A stretch of DNA of 64,000 bases from Streptomyces sp. NBC_00237 (GTDB lineage Bacteria; Actinomycetota; Actinomycetes; Streptomycetales; Streptomycetaceae), in NCBI RefSeq assembly GCF_026342435.1, contig NZ_JAPEMT010000002.1, positions 434,001-498,000 of the forward strand, written 5' to 3'. A model generated the notes under the pieces. The model did not search any database and was not told the DNA's origin. It saw nothing but the letters and a program-made list of their open reading frames with translations. The first letter of the stretch is position 1; each line of letters opens with the position of its first letter. Both the position numbers and the translations under genes were made by a program. Positions 34,199 to 43,294 of the stretch are shown one piece after another.

Positions 34199-34981
34199 TC
34201 ACAAGGGCTTGCGGGCCTCGATCAGGAAGCGGGCCGTATGAGCCACGAACGAGCCGTCCCGGCGGATCTGCTCGTCCATCGCGCGCAGTTTGTCGCGGTA
34301 CGCGTCGACCGTGAAGCCGGGCACCATCCAGATCACCTTGCGCAGGAAGTAGACCACCGCCCCGATGTCGAAGAACTCCGTACGGAGGGACTCCGAGCGC
34401 AGGTCGACGACCTCCAGTCCGGCCGCCTCGGCCTCCTCGCGCGCCGTCTCCGGGCGGCGTCCGAGGCGGGCCTCGGGCTGCGGGCCGAGGAAGTACTCGA
34501 CGACCTCGAAGACGCTGGCGGGGCCTACGTGCTGGGAGAAGTACGTGCCGCCGGGAGCCAGCACCCGGGCGATCTCCTCCCACCACGCCTTCACCGGGTG
34601 GCGACTGGTGACCAGGTCGAACGCGCCGCCGGCGAAGGGGAGCGGGGGTTCGTCCGAGTCGGCGACGACGACCGCGCCGCGCGGGTGCAGGAGGCGCGTC
34701 GCCTTGGCCACGTTCGGCGGCCAGGACTCGGTGGCGACCATCGCCGGGGGCAGCTTCGGCGCCCCGGCGAGGACCTCGCCGCCGCCGGTCTGGATGTCGA
34801 GCGCGGCAGACGCGGCGGCGAGGCGTTCGCCCATCTGTCGCTGGTACCCCCAGGAGGGGCGCTGTTCGGTGGCCCGGCCGTCCAGCCAGGAGAAGTCCCA
34901 GCCGTCGACGGACGCGGCGTCGGCCTCGGCGATCAGCTCGCCGAAGGACCGGTTCTCGATCGTAGGATTGTCTGCACTCAT
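34199..34981 (-). CDS. Class I SAM-dependent methyltransferase
   Basis: A 260-aa protein. SAM-binding fold with ALDIQTGGGEVLA (motif I), a later acidic VVVADSDE, PFAGGAFDLVTSRH (motif II) and ARVLAPGGTYFSQHVGP (motif III). Substrate unknown. It begins at ATG 34981; a longer frame upstream overlaps the divergent reductase promoter. Confidence 0.8.
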   Translation of the reverse strand: MSADNPTIENRSFGELIAEADAASVDGWDFSWLDGRATEQRPSWGYQRQMGERLAAASAALDIQTGGGEVLAGAPKLPPAMVATESWPPNVAKATRLLHPRGAVVVADSDEPPLPFAGGAFDLVTSRHPVKAWWEEIARVLAPGGTYFSQHVGPASVFEVVEYFLGPQPEARLGRRPETAREEAEAAGLEVVDLRSESLRTEFFDIGAVVYFLRKVIWMVPGFTVDAYRDKLRAMDEQIRRDGSFVAHTARFLIEARKPL

Positions 34982-35108
34982 ATGCGGATGATCTCTGCAT
35001 TTCTGGGGAAAAGCCATCGTGCGGCGGTAATCGTCCGGATCGGGAATGCGTGTCCGCCGATGATCGTTGTGAATGGAGAAACCCCCGAGACGTAAGGATC
35101 GTTTCCTC

Positions 35109-35939
35109 GTGAGCAAGGCCCCCTCCCTGACCCTCAACAACGGCGTCGAAATGCCGCAGCTCGGATTCGGCGTCTGGCAGGTGCCGGACGACGAGGCCAC
35201 GGCAGCGGTCAGCACGGCCCTGGAAGCCGGTTACCGGAGCATCGACACCGCCGCGATCTACGGCAACGAGGAGGGCACGGGCCGCGCGCTCGCCTCCTCC
35301 GGGATCGCCCGCGACGAGCTGTTCGTCACCACCAAGCTGTGGAACGACAAGCAGGGCTTCGACTCGACCCTGCGTGCCTTCGACGAGTCGCTCGGCAAGC
35401 TGGGCCTCGACTACGTCGACCTGTACCTGATTCACTGGCCGGTCGCCCAGCAGGGCACCTTCGTGGACTCCTTCAAGGCGTTCGAGAAGATCCTCGCCGA
35501 GGGCCGCGCCAAGGCCATCGGCGTCTCCAACTTCCTTCCGGAGCACCTGAAGACGCTGCTGGCCGAGACCTCGGTCGTCCCGGCGGTCAACCAGATCGAG
35601 CTGCACCCGCAGCTCCAGCAGGGCGCGTCGCGCGCGTTCCACGCGGAGCACTCCATCGCCACCGAGGCTTGGTCGCCGCTCGGCCAGGGCAAGGGCCTCC
35701 TGGAGGTCCCGACCGTCGTGGCGGTCGCCCGCAAGCACGGCAAGACCCCGGCCCAGGCGGTGCTGCGCTGGCACCTCCAGCTGGGCAACGTGGTGATCCC
35801 GAAGTCCGTGACGCCGTCGCGCATCGCGGAGAACATCGACGTCTTCGACTTCGAGCTGGACGCCGACGACATGGCTGCCTTCGCCGCCCTGGACGAGGGC
35901 AAGCGACTGGGCCCGGACCCGGCGGTCTTCGGCGCCTGA
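35109..35939 (+). CDS. Aldo/keto reductase
   Basis: A 276-aa AKR barrel. The catalytic tetrad is visible: Asp46 (DTAAIY), Tyr51, Lys76 (TTKLWN) and His109 (LIHWP); IPKSVTPSRIAEN near the end binds NADPH. Similar to 2,5-diketo-gluconate reductase-type AKRs; the physiological substrate is unknown. GTG 35109 is preferred (AAGGA about ten bases before); ATG 35073 would add 12 residues without a ribosome site. Confidence 0.87.
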   Translation: MSKAPSLTLNNGVEMPQLGFGVWQVPDDEATAAVSTALEAGYRSIDTAAIYGNEEGTGRALASSGIARDELFVTTKLWNDKQGFDSTLRAFDESLGKLGLDYVDLYLIHWPVAQQGTFVDSFKAFEKILAEGRAKAIGVSNFLPEHLKTLLAETSVVPAVNQIELHPQLQQGASRAFHAEHSIATEAWSPLGQGKGLLEVPTVVAVARKHGKTPAQAVLRWHLQLGNVVIPKSVTPSRIAENIDVFDFELDADDMAAFAALDEGKRLGPDPAVFGA

Positions 35940-36006
35940 GCGACCCGGAGAACCGAAGAGCCGGAGACCCGGAGACCCGGAGTTTCGCGGGACGCCGTCC
36001 CGTTCA

Positions 36007-36052
36007 CGAAGAGCGCCCCCGATCCGTACGAATGGATCGGGGGCGCTCTTCG
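36007..36052. terminator. Very strong bidirectional terminator
   Basis: Eighteen-bp stem (CGAAGAGCGCCCCCGATC, 36007-36024, with complement 36035-36052) between the aldo/keto reductase (+) and the SDR gene (-). The stem also reads into a TCTTCG end on both strands. Confidence 0.85.
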
Positions 36053-36089
36053 TCTGTTCGCGCTGGTGGCGCCCGAAGGGACGGTGCGC

Positions 36090-36785
36090 TCAGAGCGAGC
36101 GTCCCGCGCCGCCGTCGATGCGGATGCTCTCGCCGTTGATGTACGCGGCGTCGTCGGAGACGAGGAAGGCGGCGAGTCTGCCGACCTCCTCGACGGTGGC
36201 GTAGCGCCCGGCCGGGATCTTCGCGAGGAAGTCGGGGTCCTCGGGCCAGCTGTTGACGTAACCGGGCATCAGGCTGTTCATGCGGATGCCCCTCGCCGCG
36301 TACTGGTCGGCGTACAGCTTGGTGAAGCTGGTGAGCGCGGCGCGCAGGCTGGAGTTGACGGGGATGACGCCCATCGGCTCGAAGGCCGTGTAGGAGGAGA
36401 GGTTGACGAGGGCGCCGCCGCCCGCCGCCTCCAGGTGCGGGGTGACCAGGCGGGCCATGCGGACGACGCTCAGCAGGAGCATGTCGAGGCCGTCGCGCCA
36501 CTGCTCGTCGGTGACCTTGAGGAGCTCGTCGTTCGTGGCGTGACCCGCGCCGTTGACGACCGAGTCGATACGTCCGTACCGGTCCAGGGTGGCGTCGACG
36601 AAGCGCCGGAGGTCGGCGGGCTCCGTGAGCGAGCCCACGGTGGCGAGGCCGCCCAGCTCCTCGGCGAGCGCGGTCACGGCGGGGTCCAGGTCGAAGAGGG
36701 ACACGGTGTGGCCCGCCTCCGTCAGCTGGGTGGCGATGCCCCTGCCGATGCCCGAGGCGGCGGCGGTGACGAGGGTGACGGGCAT
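36090..36785 (-). CDS. SDR-family protein with altered active site
   Basis: A 231-aa Rossmann protein. Cofactor motif TAAASGIGRG (7-16) and VVNGAGHA are intact. The usual YxxxK is replaced: the segment reads PVNSSLRAAL, giving Asn for Tyr and Arg for Lys by alignment. The end, GESIRIDGGAGRSL, is typical. I recall an SDR subgroup with a similar replacement, so this may be a family feature and not damage; chemistry then differs. GGAGG lies seven bases before ATG 36785. Divergent from an ArsR gene with a strong shared operator. Confidence 0.75.
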   Translation of the reverse strand: MPVTLVTAAASGIGRGIATQLTEAGHTVSLFDLDPAVTALAEELGGLATVGSLTEPADLRRFVDATLDRYGRIDSVVNGAGHATNDELLKVTDEQWRDGLDMLLLSVVRMARLVTPHLEAAGGGALVNLSSYTAFEPMGVIPVNSSLRAALTSFTKLYADQYAARGIRMNSLMPGYVNSWPEDPDFLAKIPAGRYATVEEVGRLAAFLVSDDAAYINGESIRIDGGAGRSL

Positions 36786-36813
36786 GAGGAAGCCTCCGGG
36801 GGCGGCACGGGTG

Positions 36814-36849
36814 AGTACGACTGTACGAGATTTAACGTACGGTCGTACT
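36814..36849. promoter_or_regulatory. 14-8-14 inverted repeat operator between SDR and ArsR genes
   Basis: AGTACGACTGTACG (36814-36827) and CGTACGGTCGTACT (36836-36849) match as inverted repeats at 13 of 14 positions around an AT-rich 8-bp spacer. It lies in the divergent promoter, 29 bp from the SDR start, and is the likely binding site of the ArsR protein. Confidence 0.7.
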
Positions 36850-36901
36850 ATCGAGCGGCGCAAATCGGGCACCGTACGAAGGTCGTCGTACACTCGCAGG
36901 C

Positions 36902-37219
36902 ATGGCCACGCACCACCCCGATCGCGATCAGCTCCTGATGGAGGACGTCCTCGCCGCACTGGGCAACCCGGTTCGGCTCGGCATCGTGCGCGAACTCGCC
37001 GCGTCCGAGGGCGAGCGCACCTGCGGCAGCCTTCCGCTGGAGGTGACCAAGGCGACCGCCACCCACCACTGGCGCGTGCTGCGCGAGTCCGGGGTGACCC
37101 GCGAACACAAGGCGGGCCGCTACAAGGCCATCGAGCTGCGGCGCGCGGACCTGGACGCACGTTTCCCCGGGCTGCTGGACGCGGTCCTGAACCCCCTTCC
37201 TCCCGAGGCGCTCTCATGA
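36902..37219 (+). CDS. ArsR-family regulator
   Basis: A 105-aa winged-helix protein: LLMEDVLAALGNPVRLGIVREL, then LPLEVTKATATHHWRVLRESGVTREHKAGRYKAIEL. Likely represses the divergent SDR gene and itself through the inverted repeat at 36814. It carries no metal-binding cysteine pair apart from a single TCGSL. Its stop overlaps the start of the RICIN gene (ATGA). Confidence 0.85.
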   Translation: MATHHPDRDQLLMEDVLAALGNPVRLGIVRELAASEGERTCGSLPLEVTKATATHHWRVLRESGVTREHKAGRYKAIELRRADLDARFPGLLDAVLNPLPPEALS

Positions 37220-37677
37220 CCGGCACCACACCCTCCGGCACGTACCTGCTCCGCAACGTCGGCAGCGGACTCCTCCTGGAGGTGCGCGACGGGGCCAAGG
37301 GCAGCGGTGCGCCCGTGCAGCAGGGCAAGGACAGCGGGGCCGTCGCCCAGCAGTGGGCGCTGACCCCGGTGCACGAGGGCAGCGGACTGCACCACGTCGT
37401 GAACTCCGCCAGCGGCAAGCGCCTGGACGTGGCGGGCGCGAAGCTGGAGAACGGAGTGCGCGTCCAGCAGTGGTCGGCGAACAACTTCGGCGCACAGGAG
37501 TGGATCGTCGAGCGGCACCCGGACGCACCGGGGCGGGTGAGCCTGGTGAGCTGGATCAGCGGGCTGCTGCTCGAAGTCGCCGAGCGCAGCACGGACGACG
37601 GCGGCCGAGTGCAGCAGTGGGAGGACACCGACTCCCCTTTCCAGTGGTGGCAGTTGGAGCCCGCACCGGCCACGTGA
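37216..37677 (+). CDS. RICIN-type beta-trefoil lectin-like protein
   Basis: A 153-aa single beta-trefoil. Three repeats with Q-x-W ends are visible: VAQQWAL, GAQEWIV and FQWWQL, with VQQGK/VQQWS/VQQWE strands between. No signal peptide, so it is cytoplasmic, unusual for a carbohydrate-binding domain that is mostly secreted. Coupled to the ArsR gene by ATGA, so the two are made together. It may sense a sugar-like ligand or act with the divergent SDR; both are guesses. Confidence 0.75.
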   Translation: MTGTTPSGTYLLRNVGSGLLLEVRDGAKGSGAPVQQGKDSGAVAQQWALTPVHEGSGLHHVVNSASGKRLDVAGAKLENGVRVQQWSANNFGAQEWIVERHPDAPGRVSLVSWISGLLLEVAERSTDDGGRVQQWEDTDSPFQWWQLEPAPAT

Positions 37678-37795
37678 CGCACGATCTGCGGCCGTTGGCC
37701 CTTGTCGATCGTTTTCATTCGGCCAAAACACTTGCCCGGCGCACACACCCCCTCCAAGAATGCCTCTGACATTCGCCATTGGAGGGGGACCCCGC

Positions 37796-38722
37796 ATGAG
37801 AAAGCCTTACCTCGGCGCACTGCTCGCGCTGACGCTCCTCGGAGCCGGTGCGGCACCCGCGATCGCGGCCACGAGCCCGGCCGCTACGAGCCAGGACGCC
37901 GCGGCCACCACCGCTTCGTCCGCACAGGCGACGCAGAGCAGCGCGGGCGCCTCGGCCTCGAAGCACCAGCCGAAGCCCGTCGACTTCGCCGGAACGGTGG
38001 CGCTCAGCAACTGTTCGGGCTCCGTGGTCCGCATGCCGCAGTCCCGGTCGAGCGACCCCGCGCTGATCCTGTCCAACGGGCACTGCATCACCGAGCAGGA
38101 CATGCCGGGCGCGGGCGAGGTCGTCGTGGACCTGCCGTCCAAGCGGACGTTCTCGCTGCTCAACGCCAAGGCGGAGAAGGCCGGCACGCTGACCGCGAGC
38201 AAGCTGGCGTACGCGACGATGACGGACACGGACATCTCGCTGTACCAGCTGACCGAGACCTACGCGCAGATCCAGCAGAAGTACGGGATCAAGGCGCTGG
38301 AGCTGAACACCGAGCACCCGCGCAAGGGCCGGGACATCACGGTCGTCTCCGGGTACTGGAAGAAGACGTACGGCTGCAAGATCGACGGCTTCGTGTACCG
38401 GCTCAAGGAGGACGTGTGGACCTGGAAGGACTCGGTCCGCTACACCCCCGAGTGCGAGACCATCGGCGGTACCTCCGGCTCCCCGGTGATCGACAACCGC
38501 ACCGGCAAGGTCGTCGCGGTGAACAACACCGGGAACAATGACGGCGAGAGCTGCACGATGAACAACCCGTGCGAGGTGGACAAGCACGGCAGGGTGACGG
38601 TCCGTCACAACATCAACTACGCCCAGCAGACGTACGGCATCGCGCGCTGCATCGCGCGCAACAGTCAGGTCGACCTCGACCGCTGGGGCTGCCGCCTGCC
38701 GGAGCCCGCGCACAAGCCGTAG
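37796..38722 (+). CDS. Secreted trypsin-like serine protease, copy 1
   Basis: A 308-aa secreted protein. Signal peptide 1-25 (LGALLALTLLGAGAAPAIA), a low-complexity Ala/Thr/Ser linker to ~58, then a chymotrypsin-fold domain: His96 (SNGHC), Asp144 or Asp146 (TDTD) and Ser227 (GGTSGSPV). Several cysteines (73, 97, 194, 220 and later) suggest disulfides. GGAGG precedes ATG 37796. A close paralogue follows 262 bp downstream. Target unknown. Confidence 0.82.
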   Translation: MRKPYLGALLALTLLGAGAAPAIAATSPAATSQDAAATTASSAQATQSSAGASASKHQPKPVDFAGTVALSNCSGSVVRMPQSRSSDPALILSNGHCITEQDMPGAGEVVVDLPSKRTFSLLNAKAEKAGTLTASKLAYATMTDTDISLYQLTETYAQIQQKYGIKALELNTEHPRKGRDITVVSGYWKKTYGCKIDGFVYRLKEDVWTWKDSVRYTPECETIGGTSGSPVIDNRTGKVVAVNNTGNNDGESCTMNNPCEVDKHGRVTVRHNINYAQQTYGIARCIARNSQVDLDRWGCRLPEPAHKP

Positions 38723-38764
38723 GGCGTAAGGCGTAAGGCGTAAGGCGTAAGGCGTAAGGCGTAA
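38723..38764. repeat. Six tandem 7-bp repeats directly after the protease stop
   Basis: GGCGTAA six times with no gap, beginning one base pair after the TAG at 38720-38722. Slippage-prone microsatellite between the paralogous protease genes. Confidence 0.9.
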
Positions 38765-38984
38765 AAGGTACGGAACGTGTTGCGGCACGGGCAGACCGAC
38801 CCCGCTCATCCCTCGCGCCGGGGACCTGCCCCCGCATGCGCCCGGGTTTGCACCTCTCGTGCCGCAACATGCACAGCAGCCTCACAGACGCCCCCTTGTC
38901 CACCCCGCCGAATCCCCGAACAATGCCCATGACAAACCAGGGCCACCCAGCCCCGGTCACATATGGCATTGAGGGGACCCCCAC

Positions 38985-39872
38985 ATGAAGAAGCCTCTCG
39001 TCGGCGCATTCCTCGCCACCCTGCTCGTCGGAGCAGGCGTGGCACCCGCGTTCGCGGCCACGAGCCAGGACACGGCGCCGACCACGACGAAGTCGTCGAC
39101 GACCAGCGCGACGAAGTCGTCAACGGGCAGCACGATCAAGGCGGTTGACTTCGCCGGAACGGTCGCGCTCAGCAACTGTTCCGGTTCGGTCGTGCGCACA
39201 GCCGCCTCGCAGCCGAACGACCCCGCCCTGGTGATGTCCAACGGCCACTGCCTGGAGACGGGCTTCCCGGCCCCGGGCCAGGTCATCGTCAACAAGGCGT
39301 CGTCCCGCACCTTCTCGCTCCTCAACGGGGCGGCCCAGAAGGTCGGCACCCTGCGGGCCAACAAGATCGCGTACGGCACGATGACCGACACGGACGTCTC
39401 GCTGTACCAGCTGACCAGCACGTACGCGCAGATACAGAGCCAGTACGGAATCAAGGCGCTGGAGCTCAGCGCCGCGCGCCCGGCGCAGGGCACGGCGATC
39501 ACCGTCGTCTCCGGCTACTGGAAGAAGACGTACAGCTGCAACGTCGACGGGTTCGCCTACCGCCTCAAGGAGGGGGCCTGGACCTGGAAGGACTCGGTCC
39601 GCTACACCTCCGCCTGCCAGACCATCGGCGGCACCTCGGGCTCCCCGGTGCTCGACACCAGCACGGGCAAGGTCGTCGCGGTCAACAACACCGGCAACGA
39701 GGACGGTGCGCAGTGCACCGACAACAACCCGTGCGAGGTCGACGAGGCCGGAAAGGTGACGGTCCGCAAGGGCATCAACTACGGCCAGCAGACGTACAAC
39801 ATGGTCCCGTGCATCACCGCGGGCAGCAAGATCGACCTGACGCGTCCCGGCTGCGCACTCCCGAAGCCGTAA
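38985..39872 (+). CDS. Secreted trypsin-like serine protease, copy 2
   Basis: A 295-aa paralogue of the upstream protein: signal peptide 1-25, shorter Thr/Ser-rich linker, then the same catalytic domain with His88 (SNGHC), Asp135 or Asp137 (TDTD) and Ser218 (GGTSGSPV). The body is very similar over its whole length (VDFAGTVALSNCSGSVVR, VVSGYWKKTY, WTWKDSVRYT, INYGQQTY), while linker and promoter differ. The pair arose by tandem duplication; each has its own promoter region. Confidence 0.82.
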   Translation: MKKPLVGAFLATLLVGAGVAPAFAATSQDTAPTTTKSSTTSATKSSTGSTIKAVDFAGTVALSNCSGSVVRTAASQPNDPALVMSNGHCLETGFPAPGQVIVNKASSRTFSLLNGAAQKVGTLRANKIAYGTMTDTDVSLYQLTSTYAQIQSQYGIKALELSAARPAQGTAITVVSGYWKKTYSCNVDGFAYRLKEGAWTWKDSVRYTSACQTIGGTSGSPVLDTSTGKVVAVNNTGNEDGAQCTDNNPCEVDEAGKVTVRKGINYGQQTYNMVPCITAGSKIDLTRPGCALPKP

Positions 39873-39897
39873 CGCCCTAGGGTCTTTTGACGGTACG

Positions 39898-40836
39898 TCA
39901 GCCCGCAGCGGCCCTCCGGTGCTCCTGCGGGCTGACGCCGCGCACCCGCTTGAAGGCGGCGCTCAGCGCGAACGACCCGCTGTACCCGACCTTGCGGGCC
40001 ACCGACTCCACGGTCGCGTCCGTGCTGCGCAGCAGATCGGCGGCGAGCGTCAGCCGCCACCCCGTGAGGTACGCCATCGGGGGCTCGCCCACCAACTCGC
40101 TGAAACGGCGGGCGAGTCCGGCGCGGGACACCCCCGTCTCGGCGGCGAGCGAGGCCACCGTCCAGGGCCGGGCGGGCGCGTTCTGCAGGAGCCGGAGCGC
40201 CTGCCCGACGACGGGGTCGCCCATCGCCCGGTACCAGGCGGGCGTCGCGGCCTCCGGCCGTGAGAACCAGGCCCGCAGCGAGGCGATCAGCAGCAGGTCC
40301 AGCAACCGGTCCAGATACACGCTCTGCCCCGGCTCGTCCCGGCTGATCTCGTCCTCCAGGACGGGCAGCAGCGGACAGCTCCAGATCTCGGCGGGCAGGT
40401 ACGCGAGAGGCGGCAGCGCGTCGAGCAGCCGCTGCCCGACCTCCCCGCCCAGCTGGTACGTCCCGATCAGCATGACGGCCTCACCGTCGACGCGGTCCCC
40501 CCAGGTCCGCACCCCCAGCTGCATGGACTCCGCGAGCGGCGCACCGTACTGCGTACTGCACACCCCGCCCGGCCCGATCCGCGCCCGCACGGGGCTGGAG
40601 GGGGTGTCGGCGCAGGTGTACGGGTCGGGGCCGCGCGCGATGGCGAGGTCGCCGGGGCGCAGCAGGACGGCGTCACCGCTGTCGGGCATGATCCAGGCGG
40701 TGGCGCGCGTCATGCACATGAGGGTGAGCGGGGCCCGGTCCTCGATGCGGATCGACCAGGGCGGGTCGAGCACGGCCCGCAGGAGGAAGGCGCCTCGGGC
40801 GCGGGGGCCGTCGAGGAGCCCGGCGAGTGCGTCCAT
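39898..40836 (-). CDS. AraC-family regulator
   Basis: A 312-aa regulator. N-terminal cupin-type ligand domain (~1-190, AraC_binding_2/cupin_6-like) and a C-terminal double HTH: WTVASLAAETGVSRAGLARRFSELVG, then TVESVARKVGYSGSFALSAAFKRVRGVSPQEHR. Start at ATG 40836. Divergent from the NmrA-like reductase, which is its probable target. Confidence 0.85.
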   Translation of the reverse strand: MDALAGLLDGPRARGAFLLRAVLDPPWSIRIEDRAPLTLMCMTRATAWIMPDSGDAVLLRPGDLAIARGPDPYTCADTPSSPVRARIGPGGVCSTQYGAPLAESMQLGVRTWGDRVDGEAVMLIGTYQLGGEVGQRLLDALPPLAYLPAEIWSCPLLPVLEDEISRDEPGQSVYLDRLLDLLLIASLRAWFSRPEAATPAWYRAMGDPVVGQALRLLQNAPARPWTVASLAAETGVSRAGLARRFSELVGEPPMAYLTGWRLTLAADLLRSTDATVESVARKVGYSGSFALSAAFKRVRGVSPQEHRRAAAG

Positions 40837-40936
40837 GTCCGCAACTCTAGTACCGCGGTTCGGAGTTGGACGCACGCGTATGTGCGTGAGCCTGTGGAGC
40901 ATGTTCCGTCCAGCAGTGCGGGACGAAGCTTGAGCC

Positions 40937-41782
40937 ATGACAACGAACGAGAACGCGAAGCAGGTTGGCGGGAACACGGTGCTGGTCACGGCGGCCTCGG
41001 GCAAGACGGGCCGCCGGGTGGCGGATCGGCTGACGGCGCGCGGCGTCGACGTACGGGCCGGGTCGCGCAAGGGAGAGGTGCGGTTCGACTGGGAGGACGA
41101 GGGGAGTTGGGGCCCGGCGCTGGCGGGCGCGGACGCGGCGTACGTGGCGTATTACCCGGACCTGGCGGCCCCCGGCGCGGTGGAGGCGATGCGCGCCTTC
41201 GGCCTGGCGGCCCGGGAGCGGGGTGTGTCGCGGCTGGTGCTGCTGTCTGGGCGCGGCGAGCCGGACGCGGCGCTGGCGGAGTCGGCACTGCGCGAGGCGT
41301 GCGGCTCGCCTTCCGCACTCACCGTCGTGCGGGCCGCCTTCTTCGCGCAGAACTTCAGCGAGGGGGCGATGGCGGAGGGTGTCGCGGCCGGTGAGATCGC
41401 CTTCCCCGGCGGTGACACGGCGGAACCGTGGGTGGACGCGGACGATCTGGCGGACGTGGTGGTGGAGGCGCTGGTCTCGCCCGGTCACGGGGGCGAGACC
41501 TACGAGGTGACGGGTCCGCGGCTGCTCACCTTCGCGGAGGTGGCCGAGGAGATCGGGCGGGCCACGGGGCGGGAGGTGCGGTACGTGCCGGTGACGGTGG
41601 CGCAGTACGCGGCGGCCTTGCAGGGGTACGGGCTGCCCATGGAGGAGGCGGAGTGGATGGCGGGCCTGTTCGGGATGCTGCTGGACGGCCACAACGCGAT
41701 GACGACGGACACGGTGCGGAGGGTACTGGGGCGCGAGGCGCGGGACTTCCGGGGATTCGCGGAGGGGGTGTGGCGGGGCTGA
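40937..41782 (+). CDS. NmrA-like NAD(P)-binding reductase
   Basis: A 281-aa protein with an N-terminal Rossmann motif (VLVTAASGKTGRRVADRL) and the NmrA/SDR-a5 pattern (SRLVLLSGRGEPDA, VVRAAFFAQNFSEG, WVDADDLADVVVEAL). Such proteins are atypical SDRs that bind NAD(P)(H), acting as quinone reductases or redox sensors. Under probable control of the divergent AraC gene. Confidence 0.82.
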   Translation: MTTNENAKQVGGNTVLVTAASGKTGRRVADRLTARGVDVRAGSRKGEVRFDWEDEGSWGPALAGADAAYVAYYPDLAAPGAVEAMRAFGLAARERGVSRLVLLSGRGEPDAALAESALREACGSPSALTVVRAAFFAQNFSEGAMAEGVAAGEIAFPGGDTAEPWVDADDLADVVVEALVSPGHGGETYEVTGPRLLTFAEVAEEIGRATGREVRYVPVTVAQYAAALQGYGLPMEEAEWMAGLFGMLLDGHNAMTTDTVRRVLGREARDFRGFAEGVWRG

Positions 41783-42415
41783 GCACCTTGACGGGTGTGG
41801 CCGGTAGTGGGGCTGGTCGGGGGCGCTCCGGGGTGGGCCCGGAGCGAAGGGGGCCGCCCAGAGAGGCGAGGGACGGCACCGCCGCCGAAGGCGCGGAAGG
41901 GGGAGGCTGCGAAGCACGCCTCCAGGGGCGCGGGGCTGTGTCGATGTGCGGCTCCGCCGCGTGGGCGCGACCAGCCACGAGGCACCCGCACGGCCCCGGG
42001 ACAGCCGCGCGGCGAGCGCTCTGGGTGAAGGGGCAGGGAGGGGCAGCCCGCCGCAGGCGCACCCCGCTGCCGCGCGCGGCCTGAAGGAGACCCCGCCGCA
42101 GGCGAGCCCGGACGCGAGCACCCGGTTGCGGGCCACACCCGAGTGCGGGCCACACCCGGGAGCAGGCCACACCCGGACGCGAGCACCCAGACGCGAGCAC
42201 CCGAGTGCAGGCCACACCCGGGAGCAGGCCACACCCGGACGCGAGCACCCAGACGCGAGCACCCGAGAGCAGGCCACACCCGGGAGCAGGCCACACCCGG
42301 ACGCGAGCTCCCGGGCGCGAGGCGCACCCGGGAGCAGGCCACGCCTGAACGCGAGCACCCGAGAGCAGGCCACACCCGGGTGCAGGCCACACCCGGCCGT
42401 GGGCCGCACCCGGAG
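41783..42415. other. Gene-free region between converging genes
   Basis: About 630 bp. The first 330 bp is GC-rich with no recognisable gene; the rest is a minisatellite. Open frames on both strands here are low-complexity and read through repeats. Confidence 0.6.
42120..42410. repeat. 62-bp-period minisatellite
   Basis: GGGAGCAGGCCACACCCGGA recurs at 42158, 42220 and 42282 (exact 62-bp period), and a diverged copy starts at 42330. Each unit contains sub-repeats (GCAGGCCACACCCG, ACGCGAGCACCC). Not CRISPR: there are no unique spacers. Lies at the 3' ends of the converging NmrA and methyltransferase genes. Confidence 0.85.
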
Positions 42416-43168
42416 CTACCCCCGCTTGCGCAGCCCCAGCACCTCGTACACCGGCTCCGCCCGACGCACAGCCGGATTCGGCAGACCCCGCAAACGCTCC
42501 GCCACCCGCTCCCCAGCCCCCCGCCCCGCCCGGAACCACGACGCGTACCCCCCGCCCACCACGCTCTCCGCCGCACCCGACGGCGTCCGCCCCTGCCCAT
42601 GCCCGACGAAGCGGGCAGTGGCGTACGGGGCCAAGCCGACAGCGGCCCCGTACGCCACGACCCGCTCCGTGCGGTCCGAAGCCGCGGAATCGTCCCGCCA
42701 CGGACCGAGCACCGCATCGATGTCGCTCCCCACGTCGTGCGCCGCGTCCTTGTCGACCGTCGCGACGAACACCCCGCCCGGCCGCAGCACCCGCGCCGCC
42801 TCGCGCACGATCCCGCGCGCGGTCTCCGCATCCACCAGGTGCAGCAGCCACACGGCGGTGACGGCGTCCAACCGTCCCTCCCCGACGGGCAGTCGCCGTG
42901 CGTCCGCACGCACCACGCCCCCCTCCCCCAACCGCTCCGCCGCCTTCCGCAGCATCCCGTGCGCGGCATCCACCCCCCGCACCCTCAGCCCGGGGCGACC
43001 CGCCGCCAGCCGGGCGGTGACGATGCCGGTGCCGCATCCCACGTCCAGCAGCGTCGACGCCCCTTCGGGCACCAGCCCGAGGACCGAGGCCGAGGCGGCC
43101 TCCGCCCGGGGCACGCCGCCCCGCGTCTCGTCGTAGCGGGCGGCCTCGGTGTCGTAGTCCAGCAACAT
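42416..43168 (-). CDS. Class I SAM-dependent methyltransferase
   Basis: A 250-aa UbiE-like methyltransferase: STLLDVGCGTGIVTARLA (motif I), LRVRGVDAAHGML, ADARRLPVGEGRLDAVTAVWLLHLV, and AARVLRPGGVF. Substrate unknown. Start at ATG 43168, as MLLDYDTEAARYDETRGG is the usual N-terminus of this subgroup; the longer frame crosses the LysR promoter. Confidence 0.84.
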   Translation of the reverse strand: MLLDYDTEAARYDETRGGVPRAEAASASVLGLVPEGASTLLDVGCGTGIVTARLAAGRPGLRVRGVDAAHGMLRKAAERLGEGGVVRADARRLPVGEGRLDAVTAVWLLHLVDAETARGIVREAARVLRPGGVFVATVDKDAAHDVGSDIDAVLGPWRDDSAASDRTERVVAYGAAVGLAPYATARFVGHGQGRTPSGAAESVVGGGYASWFRAGRGAGERVAERLRGLPNPAVRRAEPVYEVLGLRKRG

Positions 43169-43294
43169 GCGCCCGACTCTACGCACCACCCCTGACACCG
43201 ACCCCTCCCCCGCCACCCCCACAGAACCCACACTCGTCCACAGAAGTCCCGCACGTCTCTTGCCGGGGGTAACCCGTGCCCATAACTTGCCGGT

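Noticed and set aside
42120..42410. Minisatellite as CRISPR or as coding repeat protein
   Set aside because: No unique spacers, and the translated frames are Pro/Cys/Arg repeats without start or ribosome site.
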